Part shown: positions 51,115 through 60,228 of the stretch, one piece after another
Numbering within the stretch: the first letter of the stretch is position 1
Layout of the letters: each line of letters opens with the position of its first letter
Assembly (NCBI RefSeq): GCF_002699205.1
Contig: NZ_PABT01000020.1
Location: 1 to 64,000 of the forward strand
Source: Allomuricauda sp.
Lineage (GTDB): Bacteria; Bacteroidota; Bacteroidia; Flavobacteriales; Flavobacteriaceae
DNA: 64,000 nt
Reading direction: 5' to 3'
Notes under the pieces: generated by a model
Told to the model about the DNA's origin: nothing
Database searches by the model: none
What the model saw: only the letters and a program-made list of their open reading frames with translations
Program-made: the position numbers and the translations under genes

Positions 51115-53064
51115 ATGGCAAAAGAAAACAATCCAAATAATACCCCGAAAAAACCACGCTTTAGCTCGTGGTGGATATATGGTGTGGTAATCGCCTTGAT
51201 CATTGGCTTCCAGTTTTTTGGTGGAAGCAGTTTTTCAAGTACGGAAAAAACCACAACATCAGAATTACAGGAATTTTTGCGCAACGGCGATATTTCCAAA
51301 ATTGTTATCATTACAAACACACGTCAAGCCAAGGTATTCCTCACCGAGGAAGCTTTGAAAAAAGACGTACACAAAGGTGTAGCCGAAAAACCGCTATTGC
51401 CTTCCTCTGGGTTGGTTCCCCAATATATCCTTGATTATGGTGACCTACAGATTTTCCAAAATGAAATCACCGAGATCAAAAAAGAGAACAATCTGGATAC
51501 CATTGTGGAGTTTGACACGGAGTCCAACGTAATCGGCGAAATATTTTTGACGTTACTTCCTTTTGCGCTCATCATTGGTATATGGATATACCTTATGCGC
51601 AGGATGTCGGGCGGTGCCGGAGGCGGTGCAGGTGGTCAAATTTTCAACATCGGAAAATCCAAGGCCAAACTGTTCGACGAAAAAACGGACACACGTACAT
51701 CCTTTAAAGATGTTGCTGGTCTTGAAGGGGCAAAAGAAGAAGTACAAGAAATCGTTGAGTTCCTAAAAAACCCTGACAAATACACATCCTTAGGTGGTAA
51801 AATACCCAAAGGTGCCCTATTGGTAGGTCCTCCAGGAACAGGAAAGACCCTATTGGCAAAAGCGGTCGCAGGAGAAGCCAAAGTCCCGTTTTTCTCATTA
51901 TCGGGTTCCGATTTTGTGGAAATGTTCGTGGGTGTAGGTGCATCAAGGGTCCGTGATTTGTTCAAACAAGCAAAGGATAAATCCCCTGCCATTATTTTTA
52001 TCGATGAAATCGATGCCATTGGACGTGCGAGGGGCAAAAACAACTTTACAGGTTCCAATGATGAAAGGGAAAACACCCTGAATCAATTGTTGACCGAAAT
52101 GGACGGTTTTGGTACCAATACCAATGTAATAGTACTTGCGGCCACCAACCGTGCCGATGTCTTGGACAAAGCATTGATGCGTGCAGGACGTTTTGACCGC
52201 CAGATCTATGTGGACCTTCCCGATCTGAACGAAAGGAAAGAAATCTTTGAAGTACACCTTAGACCCATAAAAACAGCGGAAACCTTGGATTTGGACTTTT
52301 TGGCCAAGCAGACCCCAGGTTTCTCGGGAGCAGACATTGCAAATGTTTGTAACGAAGCGGCCCTAATCGCTGCCCGTAAAGAGAAAAAAGCGGTGACCAA
52401 ACAAGATTTCTTGGATGCTGTGGATAGAATCGTTGGTGGTCTGGAAAAGAAAAACAAGATCATCACCCCTGATGAAAAGAAGACCATTGCGTTCCACGAA
52501 GCAGGACACGCTACGGTAAGCTGGATGCTGGAACATGCCGCCCCTTTGGTAAAAGTTACGATTGTTCCCCGTGGACAATCCCTGGGAGCCGCTTGGTATC
52601 TTCCGGAAGAACGCTTGATCGTCCGTCCAGAGCAAATGTTGGACGAAATGTGTGCGACCATGGGTGGTAGAGCTGCCGAGAAAGTGATATTCGATAAGAT
52701 ATCCACAGGTGCGTTGAGCGATTTGGAGAAAGTAACCAAACAGGCCCGTGCCATGGTAACTATATACGGCCTCAATGATGAACTAGGGAACATTACCTAT
52801 TACGATTCATCCGGCCAAAACGAATATGGGTTCACTAAACCCTACAGTGAACAAACGGCCCAAAAAATCGATCAGGAGATATCCAAAATGATAGAAGAGC
52901 AATACCAGCGAGCCATTAAGCTTTTAGAAGCCAACAAGGACAAACTTACCGAACTGGCCGAAAGACTTTTGGATAAAGAGGTTATCTTTAAAGACGATTT
53001 GGAAAAGATTTTTGGCCGACGGCCGTTTGAAAAAGAAGAGGAAGAACTTGAACCTACCAAATAA
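51115..53064 (+). CDS. ftsH: ATP-dependent zinc metalloprotease FtsH
   Basis: [30 protein letters not shown]; 649 aa. Confidence 0.98.
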   Translation: MAKENNPNNTPKKPRFSSWWIYGVVIALIIGFQFFGGSSFSSTEKTTTSELQEFLRNGDISKIVIITNTRQAKVFLTEEALKKDVHKGVAEKPLLPSSGLVPQYILDYGDLQIFQNEITEIKKENNLDTIVEFDTESNVIGEIFLTLLPFALIIGIWIYLMRRMSGGAGGGAGGQIFNIGKSKAKLFDEKTDTRTSFKDVAGLEGAKEEVQEIVEFLKNPDKYTSLGGKIPKGALLVGPPGTGKTLLAKAVAGEAKVPFFSLSGSDFVEMFVGVGASRVRDLFKQAKDKSPAIIFIDEIDAIGRARGKNNFTGSNDERENTLNQLLTEMDGFGTNTNVIVLAATNRADVLDKALMRAGRFDRQIYVDLPDLNERKEIFEVHLRPIKTAETLDLDFLAKQTPGFSGADIANVCNEAALIAARKEKKAVTKQDFLDAVDRIVGGLEKKNKIITPDEKKTIAFHEAGHATVSWMLEHAAPLVKVTIVPRGQSLGAAWYLPEERLIVRPEQMLDEMCATMGGRAAEKVIFDKISTGALSDLEKVTKQARAMVTIYGLNDELGNITYYDSSGQNEYGFTKPYSEQTAQKIDQEISKMIEEQYQRAIKLLEANKDKLTELAERLLDKEVIFKDDLEKIFGRRPFEKEEEELEPTK

Positions 53065-53132
53065 AAATTATTTGGATAAAAGTTCCATCAAAAGAATTTC
53101 ATTGATCCAGTAGAAAAGAACAAGTGCCATAA

Positions 53133-53741
53133 ATGGGAGTTTTTAAAAAACTTTTCGGGGGAGGAAAAAAGGTTCCAAAAGAAACTACGGAAACCCGTGG
53201 TGACCACATGCCCGATCTAAAAATTCCCGTTGATGAGAAGTTCACCATCTACTTCAAAAAAAACGGGGGGAAATTTATTTATTGCGAAGACTTTGCCGAA
53301 GTTTCGGAAGCACTGAAAAACATTATTTCCGAAAACGATTGGCAAAACCATCTTTTCTATTCGTTGGATCCAAGACTTGAAACCCGTTTTGCTTCGGAAA
53401 ATATAGATTTTACCAATAACCGCAACGAAAGTGATATTTTCTTCACTACATGTGAACACTTAGTGGCCCATAATGGTTCCATTTTGGTCTGTTCCAATCA
53501 GATCAAAGAAAAAAAATTGGACGAACTACCCTCCAATCTGGTGGTTTTTGCCACTACGAGCCAATTAGTGGACTCCATCAGTGAAGCCTTGAAAATTATC
53601 AAAGAACGATATCAGAAAAACATTCCGAACAATATTACCACACTAAAGCACTTTCAACCCACTGCCGAAAACAAGGATGATTTTCTTTCCTACGGAAGTG
53701 CCTCAAAAAATGTATATCTTTTACTCCTAGAAGATTTCTAA
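53133..53741 (+). CDS. LUD domain-containing protein
   Basis: ESDIFFTTCEHLVAHNGSILVCSNQIKEKKLDELPSNLVVFATTSQLV. Confidence 0.78.
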   Translation: MGVFKKLFGGGKKVPKETTETRGDHMPDLKIPVDEKFTIYFKKNGGKFIYCEDFAEVSEALKNIISENDWQNHLFYSLDPRLETRFASENIDFTNNRNESDIFFTTCEHLVAHNGSILVCSNQIKEKKLDELPSNLVVFATTSQLVDSISEALKIIKERYQKNIPNNITTLKHFQPTAENKDDFLSYGSASKNVYLLLLEDF

Positions 53742-53745
53742 ATAC

Positions 53746-54549
53746 ATGAGAGAAATTTTAAGACGCTCCATAACAGGGGTAATTTATGTGGTACTTCTGC
53801 TGAGTGCAGTTTTTTTGAGTTCGGACGCTTTCGACTTTCTTTTCATGGCATTTGGCCTGGCATGCCTATACGAATTCAAGCAAATTGTAAAACTCAAAGG
53901 ATACTATGTGTTTGTGGCCTATTTGGCCCTGTGGTGGATTTTCATTTATTTGACCAATGATGCCACAGCAATAAATTTGTTGATGATATGTACCATAACG
54001 GTGAATTTGGCATTGCTGTTTTTCCTTTTTTCAAAAAAAACAAGGCACTTTACCAACTTCCAAAAATCCATCATTGCCCTTTTCTATATTGGGGGTGGGT
54101 GCATTTTTTTGACCATGATCCCTTATAACCAAGATAGTTTTGCAAAATTTTTGATCATGGGAATCTTTATTTTGATATGGGTAAACGACACTTTTGCCTA
54201 TTTGGTGGGAAGAACTTTGGGGCGAACAAAACTTTTTCCTTCAGTTTCACCAAAAAAAACCATTGAAGGTTCTGTCGGAGGTCTTATTTTTGCATTGTTG
54301 GCCGCATATTTTTTATCGTGGCAGGAAACAAGGCTTTCCTTGACAGAATGGATGTTAATGGCCTGTTTAATTGTGGTCGCAGGAAGTTTGGGCGATCTAT
54401 TGGAATCTAAATTCAAACGAATGGCCGGAGTTAAGGATAGCGGGGCTATTCTACCCGGACATGGCGGAATTTGGGACCGATTGGATAGCTTGGTATTTGC
54501 TGCACCTTTTGCGTATTTGATTTTAAATATATTCTCCTATGTTTCATAA
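53746..54549 (+). CDS. cdsA: Phosphatidate cytidylyltransferase
   Basis: NDTFAYLVGRTLGRTKLFPSVSPKKTIEGSVGGL; GDLLESKFKRMAGVKDSGAILPGHGGIWDRLDSL. Confidence 0.96.
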   Translation: MREILRRSITGVIYVVLLLSAVFLSSDAFDFLFMAFGLACLYEFKQIVKLKGYYVFVAYLALWWIFIYLTNDATAINLLMICTITVNLALLFFLFSKKTRHFTNFQKSIIALFYIGGGCIFLTMIPYNQDSFAKFLIMGIFILIWVNDTFAYLVGRTLGRTKLFPSVSPKKTIEGSVGGLIFALLAAYFLSWQETRLSLTEWMLMACLIVVAGSLGDLLESKFKRMAGVKDSGAILPGHGGIWDRLDSLVFAAPFAYLILNIFSYVS

Positions 54550-55204
54550 AGAGGGGCAAAAAATTATAATAACCACTTTTTTTATTGTGGTTGCAATAGT
54601 TCTGGCCGCACAATATTATATTGATGTGGAATGGGTACGGTATGCGGTACAGATCGGTGCACTTCTGGTATTGATAGCCATCCTACAGTTTTTTAGAAAC
54701 CCAAAGAGATTGGTAACTCCCAATTTCAATGAAATATTGGCACCTGCGGACGGAAAAATAGTGGTCATCGAGGAAGTTGAGGAAACGGAGTATTTTAAGG
54801 CCAAAAGAAAGCAGGTATCCATATTTATGTCCCCCACCAATGTGCATGTGACCCGATATCCCGCTAGTGGCACCGTAACCTATTCCAAATATCATCCCGG
54901 GAAATATTTGGTGGCCTGGCATCCAAAATCCAGTACGGAAAATGAACGCACCACTATAATTCTCCACACACCGAAATTTGGTGAAATTGGATACCGGCAA
55001 ATAGCTGGTGCAATGGCACGAAGAATTGTAAATTATGCGGAAGAGGGTGAACAAGTGACCCAAGGGGAAGATGCAGGTTTTATTAAATTTGGTTCTCGGG
55101 TGGATCTATTGTTGCCCCTTGACTGTGACATTACCGTTGAATTGAATCAAAAAGTAGTAGGTGCACGTACCTGCATTGCTTCTGTAAGACCTTTGGATGA
55201 TTAG
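54539..55204 (+). CDS. psd: Phosphatidylserine decarboxylase
   Basis: ILAPADGKIVVIEEV; FMSPTNVHVTRYPASG; FIKFGSRVDLLLP. Confidence 0.94.
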   Translation: MFHKEGQKIIITTFFIVVAIVLAAQYYIDVEWVRYAVQIGALLVLIAILQFFRNPKRLVTPNFNEILAPADGKIVVIEEVEETEYFKAKRKQVSIFMSPTNVHVTRYPASGTVTYSKYHPGKYLVAWHPKSSTENERTTIILHTPKFGEIGYRQIAGAMARRIVNYAEEGEQVTQGEDAGFIKFGSRVDLLLPLDCDITVELNQKVVGARTCIASVRPLDD

Positions 55205-55460
55205 TGACGATCTACATAAAAGATTTAACGACGCCGTTAACTTTGTTAACGACTACACAGACCCGTTACCGGCCGATTTGTTGCTGAAATTGTATGCATA
55301 TTTTAAAATAGCCAATAAGAATTTCGACAATCCAGGGAGCAGAACACCACTTATCAATGCATTTAAGGCAAATGCCCTCTTCCAGGCTAAACAAATAAGT
55401 GTCGAGGAAGCTATGGAAAAATACATTGCACTGGTGGAGAAAGAAATAAAAACACTCTAG
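55197..55460 (+). CDS. Acyl-CoA-binding protein (ACBP)
   Basis: LHKRFNDAVNFVNDYTDPLPADLLLKLYAYFKIANKNFDNPGSR. Confidence 0.82.
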   Translation: MISDDLHKRFNDAVNFVNDYTDPLPADLLLKLYAYFKIANKNFDNPGSRTPLINAFKANALFQAKQISVEEAMEKYIALVEKEIKTL

Positions 55461-56725
55461 GACGCCAAATCAGGTGTCGCGAAAGACTTTTCAAAATAGG
55501 TAAAGTAAATCCCACCAAAAATGGTGATCAAAAAATATAGGGCCACGATAAAACTTCCCATTGAAAGGTAACTATCCATTCCAAACCAGTCATTCGTAAA
55601 ATAAATTAGGGTCAATCCCCCTATTCCACGAACCACTTCAATCCAAACTGCATACTTTTTACCATCCATTAAAGTGGTGTACCCGTATATTCCGATAAAA
55701 ATAAAAGCTCCGAACAACAACAAGCCATCAAAGCCGATTTCTGAGTAATTCGAGAACATAAACAGCATCAAAAAAGTGGTCACACTCAACTGAAAGAGCG
55801 AATAAGCTTTAAGTGAAGTAGAAGCTTCGGGCTGATACTTCCTGAAATTATACACATTCTCAATGATGGTGACGGGATATTTCTCGACCACGTCTTTTGG
55901 CCGCCAACCTGTGGGCATGAACCATATCCGTACCTTGTCCCAATAATTTTTGGTTCTCCATGCATCTTGCACCAATCGCCATAAATGTTGAAAATTGATG
56001 ATGATGGGATTCCACGTGTTTGCAGGTTTAAGCACACCGTATTGTGGCGGAACCTCATCCAATTCCTCCTGAAACGTGCCGAACATTCTGTCCCAAACGC
56101 AAAAAATCTGTCCAAGGTTCTTATCAATATACTCAGGATTAATGGCATGGTGGACCCGATGCTGCGAAGGGGTTACGATCACATATTCCAAAATCCCCAT
56201 TTTACCGATATGTTGGGTATGGTACCAAAATTGGGCAAATAGATGTATCGGCGCCAATATGGCTATAACTTTATTTGGCACCCCTAAAAGCGCTGCAGGA
56301 ATCAATAAAAGTGCATAATACCCCAATAAATTCGATATAGGTTGACGCAGTGCACAGGCCAAGTTGAATTCTTCGCTACTGTGGTGGATCACATGCTGAT
56401 TCCAGAAAAAATTAATCCGATGACTCAATCGGTGGTTCCAATAGCCGGCAAAATCCAAAGCAATAAACGCCACTACCCAAACAAGCCAAGTTGCCTTGAT
56501 CTCAACCAACGCCAAATGATCCAACAAAAATGGATAACTGACCAAAATAAGTACAAGTCCCAGAGAATCCTTCACCACGTTGGTCAACCCAGAGCTTAAA
56601 CTGCTCACGGTATCCATTAAATTGTGCTTTTGGTCTTTTACAAAATGCCCGTAAAGTATTTCTATGAGCACCAGACCAATAAAAAAAGGTGTGGCATATA
56701 ACAACGCCGTTGCATACGATTCCAT
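55457..56725 (-). CDS. Sterol desaturase / fatty acid hydroxylase family protein
   Basis: His clusters NHRLSHRINFFWNQHVIHHSSEEFN; QHRVHHAINPEYIDKNLGQIFCVWDRMFGTF. Confidence 0.93.
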   Translation of the reverse strand: MESYATALLYATPFFIGLVLIEILYGHFVKDQKHNLMDTVSSLSSGLTNVVKDSLGLVLILVSYPFLLDHLALVEIKATWLVWVVAFIALDFAGYWNHRLSHRINFFWNQHVIHHSSEEFNLACALRQPISNLLGYYALLLIPAALLGVPNKVIAILAPIHLFAQFWYHTQHIGKMGILEYVIVTPSQHRVHHAINPEYIDKNLGQIFCVWDRMFGTFQEELDEVPPQYGVLKPANTWNPIIINFQHLWRLVQDAWRTKNYWDKVRIWFMPTGWRPKDVVEKYPVTIIENVYNFRKYQPEASTSLKAYSLFQLSVTTFLMLFMFSNYSEIGFDGLLLFGAFIFIGIYGYTTLMDGKKYAVWIEVVRGIGGLTLIYFTNDWFGMDSYLSMGSFIVALYFLITIFGGIYFTYFEKSFATPDLAS

Positions 56726-56777
56726 TCCAATAATTTAAATTTTGTTCGATGCAAGAATGAGATTATGTGCCCTTAAG

Positions 56778-57617
56778 TTACTCTAAATTTTTAAATAACT
56801 GAATATCGTTGGCATCTGTTAAATCTGGAATATGTTCCGAACGGGGAATACAAAGTACACTTTTGAGATGTTCGCTTACCAAAATAGCCACCGCTTTGGG
56901 CAGTTCCTTTTCATCGCGTTCGGGGTCGATCGGGCAATTTTTCAAATAAGGATATATTGCCTCCCCCGAAAAACTAAAAATGTTCATGCTAACCCGGAGC
57001 TCACCGGATTCATCCCTATACTTGGGAACATCCCTTAAATCGGGTTTTTCAATTATTTCCCGTAAAAAGCCTTCAGAAGAAATATTCATAACAGCAAACT
57101 TTGCTATGCGCTCCTCTGTATACTCAAATCCCGAGCTTCCGTAACTGATCAACGCATGGGGAGCGGTTCGTTCCCTTCGCAGATCTTTTAAAGCACCAAC
57201 AGAATAGAGGTTGTCCCCGTTACAGACCGTGAATGTCGTCTGCTTCAATTCAGGATATTGATCTAAACATTGTTGCAGTGCATCCGCCGTACCCAATGGT
57301 TTTGATCTCCCCGCAGGGACATTTTGAACAGCCAGAAACACTTCAAGTCCAGAAGGAAGTCCCCCGTCCTTCAATTTTTGAAATGCTTGGTTTTCGGCAC
57401 TGGTAATCAAATAAAGCCGGGTATAGCCCGCTTCTACCGCATTCTGGACCAAATAGTACAGAAACGGTTTGCCGTACTTTCCAACGGGAATCAAACTTTT
57501 ATGGGGGATATTGTCCATGATGCCCTTATGGCCATCCTTGACTTTTAAACTTCTTTTCATTCGCGAAGACGCTCCGCCCACCATAATGATCAAACTCGTA
57601 TTCTCCATTGCGATCAA
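56778..57617 (-). CDS. Sugar-phosphate nucleotidyltransferase family protein
   Basis: LIIMVGGASSRMKRSLK...HKSLIPVGKYGKPFLYYLVQNAVEAGY; FTVCNGDNLY. ATG at 57608 is likely the true start. Confidence 0.82.
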   Translation of the reverse strand: MIAMENTSLIIMVGGASSRMKRSLKVKDGHKGIMDNIPHKSLIPVGKYGKPFLYYLVQNAVEAGYTRLYLITSAENQAFQKLKDGGLPSGLEVFLAVQNVPAGRSKPLGTADALQQCLDQYPELKQTTFTVCNGDNLYSVGALKDLRRERTAPHALISYGSSGFEYTEERIAKFAVMNISSEGFLREIIEKPDLRDVPKYRDESGELRVSMNIFSFSGEAIYPYLKNCPIDPERDEKELPKAVAILVSEHLKSVLCIPRSEHIPDLTDANDIQLFKNLE

Positions 57618-58666
57618 CTTGTTAATTCAACGGCATAAACCGCCTTTGCCCCCTTGTTCAAAAAGGCTTTTCTCACCTCATTTTCGGTAGCATCACCTAC
57701 CATGGCCACCATACAACCACCACCTCCGGAACCAATGATTTTAGTTCCAATAGCACCGGCACCCCTGGCTGCGTCCATCATCTCTATCATTTCATCCGGG
57801 GTATTTTTGATGAATTTTTGAAGAATGGTCTGATGTTGGTTCATTAAATCACCTAATTTGTGAAGATTCGGGGCTACCTTTAAAAGTTCATCCTTTGCTT
57901 CCAAGGTGATGTGATAATTATAAATGGTGGAATACCAATATCCTTGAAACTGTACCGGAACAAGACCCACATATTTTTCATAATCCTCCAATCGCACTTG
58001 CTCCAATACCAACTCGGGATGTTTTGCCTTGACGGCATCCACAGCTTTATTTGCATACACCCGGGCATTTTTCAAAACCTCCAAAGTTTTTTTGGGTACC
58101 CCCGACTCGGCCACCAAAAGTTTTCCCAACTTGGCGTTCAGACGACTACTTTCTCCGTTTTTGGTATCAATATAAATGAGCCCTTTTTGTGCGATGGTAT
58201 ATTGATCCATCAATCCACCGGGCTGATCAAAGAACAAAACTTCGGCCTCATACGCCCATCGGCCTATCTGATAATCCGAGATGGTTTCGGACCTGCCTTG
58301 CGTGGCCACCAAAAAACGAATCCAGGCTACCACCAAGGCTGAAGAACTTGACAATCCGGCATTGACGGGGATATTTCCAGAAATTTCTACATCATAACCT
58401 TGATCAAGTTGGAATCCCTGTTTCTTTACAACGGCCATAGCGGACCGAAAATAATCATCAGGTTGAACTTGCTCTAAGCCATCATCCAATGAGATGGACA
58501 ATTCTTGTTGTAGGTCCAAAAGTCGCAGAACATATTTCTTATCTGAATTTTGGGTCGCTTTTAAGTTAATGTACCGATCAATGGTTCCTGCAATGACCGG
58601 AAGTCCCAAATAGTCTTGGTGATCACCATAAAAACAGATTCGGGCCGGAACTTTTATCTCAATCAT
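57614..58666 (-). CDS. GHMP-family (galactokinase-like) sugar kinase
   Basis: VPARICFYGDHQDYLGLPVIAG; NAGLSSSSALVVAW; IIGSGGGGCMVAM. Confidence 0.88.
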   Translation of the reverse strand: MIEIKVPARICFYGDHQDYLGLPVIAGTIDRYINLKATQNSDKKYVLRLLDLQQELSISLDDGLEQVQPDDYFRSAMAVVKKQGFQLDQGYDVEISGNIPVNAGLSSSSALVVAWIRFLVATQGRSETISDYQIGRWAYEAEVLFFDQPGGLMDQYTIAQKGLIYIDTKNGESSRLNAKLGKLLVAESGVPKKTLEVLKNARVYANKAVDAVKAKHPELVLEQVRLEDYEKYVGLVPVQFQGYWYSTIYNYHITLEAKDELLKVAPNLHKLGDLMNQHQTILQKFIKNTPDEMIEMMDAARGAGAIGTKIIGSGGGGCMVAMVGDATENEVRKAFLNKGAKAVYAVELTS

Positions 58667-58679
58667 TGGCGTAGTCTAC

Positions 58680-60068
58680 TTAGCTTATAATTTGCAATGG
58701 GGCTGTTTCTTTCCAATTGCCCCTGGTAAAATCCGGGAAAGGTTGCGGTGATCCCCCACTGGCTACCGAACGCTCACTTAATGGAGAGACAGCACTCCAT
58801 AGGCATCCTTCGTACACATTTTGGTCCAAGGGCAGCCCTTTTTGCAGGCATTCGACAATGCGGTACACCATAATCCCATCCATACCCCCATGTCCACTAC
58901 CTTTGGCCGCTTCATTCAATCTCTTGTACAATGGGTGATCATATTTTTCATAAAGTTTTTCGAGTTGTTCTCCTTGCACCCAGGAATGATGATCTTTGGT
59001 GATTCCTTCCACGCCCCCTTCCAGGGCAACACGTGTCGGAAAACCAGCCAAAACCCCTTTGGTTCCTTGTACCAGGTTCAACCGGGAATAAGGTCTAGGA
59101 CTGGTTTCATCCCATTGAACCATAATGGTCTTCCCAAAAACTGTTTTTATAATGGATGTATTTAGATCTCCCCCTTTAAAATCGAGTTGGTTCCATTTAT
59201 GGTCTGCTGGGTAATTTTTTTCTGCGTAAAGGTCACGCCCTCTTGCCGGAGTGGAGAAAGAGACCAAGCTGCCAAAGGTATCCTCCTGTCTGGCCAAACT
59301 CATGTATTGGGCAACAGGACCCAGGCCATGTGTCGGGTACAGGTTTCCGTTTCGATTGGCATAATGATGGGTTCTCCACGATCCCGTACCTCGCTCCTGT
59401 TCTTCCATTTGCCATCGCAATTCGTGAATATAGGCTGCTTCGCCGTGCAAGATCTCACCAATCATGCCTTCCCGACACATATTAAGGAACATCAACTCAT
59501 CCCTGCTATAGTTCACGTTTTCCAACATCATGCAGTGTTTTTGGGTGCGTTCGCTCGTATCCACAATATCCCACATATCTTGAATAGTGGTAGCGATGGG
59601 CACCTCTACGAAAGCATGGGCTCCGTGTTCCATGGCACCAATGGCCATCGGGGCATGATTTGCCCAGTTGGTGGCTATAAAAACCACATCGGGGCGGACT
59701 TCGTTGAGCATGGTCCTCCACTTTTCCTCATCACCCCAGTATTGAGCGATATTTTTGTGCCTGTTCGGGCCACTGGCTTCTTGCACCCATCGGGTCTTTT
59801 CCTTTACCAAATCCTCATAAAGGTCACATATAGCGACCACTTCGGTTCCTTCCAAAGCGGCAAAAAATTTGGCATGTGTTCCTCCCCTGGCCCCTACTCC
59901 TATGAATGCCGCTCGGACCCGGTCTAATTTAGGCGCTGCAAATCCGCCCATATAAATTGAAGAAAGTGGTCTTTCCGAATTGGCTTTTAAATAGCTTGGG
60001 GCAATGGTGACCGCTGCTGCGGTCAATGAAGTTTTTTGGATAAAACTTCTTCTGTTGAGGTTTTTCAT
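58680..60068 (-). CDS. Gfo/Idh/MocA family oxidoreductase, GH109-like, Tat-type signal
   Basis: NRRSFIQKTSLTAAA; RAAFIGVGARGGTHAKFFAALEGTEVVAICDLYED; VEVPIATTIQDMW. Confidence 0.88.
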   Translation of the reverse strand: MKNLNRRSFIQKTSLTAAAVTIAPSYLKANSERPLSSIYMGGFAAPKLDRVRAAFIGVGARGGTHAKFFAALEGTEVVAICDLYEDLVKEKTRWVQEASGPNRHKNIAQYWGDEEKWRTMLNEVRPDVVFIATNWANHAPMAIGAMEHGAHAFVEVPIATTIQDMWDIVDTSERTQKHCMMLENVNYSRDELMFLNMCREGMIGEILHGEAAYIHELRWQMEEQERGTGSWRTHHYANRNGNLYPTHGLGPVAQYMSLARQEDTFGSLVSFSTPARGRDLYAEKNYPADHKWNQLDFKGGDLNTSIIKTVFGKTIMVQWDETSPRPYSRLNLVQGTKGVLAGFPTRVALEGGVEGITKDHHSWVQGEQLEKLYEKYDHPLYKRLNEAAKGSGHGGMDGIMVYRIVECLQKGLPLDQNVYEGCLWSAVSPLSERSVASGGSPQPFPDFTRGNWKETAPLQIIS

Positions 60069-60118
60069 AGGTGATTAAAGCATTGGTTTATCTGTTCCAA
60101 AGTATAAAAAAAAGGAAA

Positions 60119-60196
60119 GGGGCTGTCCTAAAAGCTTGTTTTTGTCAACCTGAACCTGTTTAGGATGACGTTATACACTACTTTTTAGACAGCCTC
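60119..60196. repeat. MITE/REP-like palindromic element
   Basis: Terminal inverted repeats GGGGCTGTCCTAAAA / TTTTAGACAGCCTC; inner GTCA-a-CCTGAA-cctg-TTTAGG-a-TGAC hairpin. Confidence 0.75.
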
Positions 60197-60228
60197 TCTC
60201 AATCTATCTGATGTATATAATACTTATA

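Noticed and set aside
59187-59927. 246-aa plus-strand ORF antisense to the Gfo/Idh gene
   Set aside because: No recognisable domain; the opposite strand encodes a complete conserved protein.
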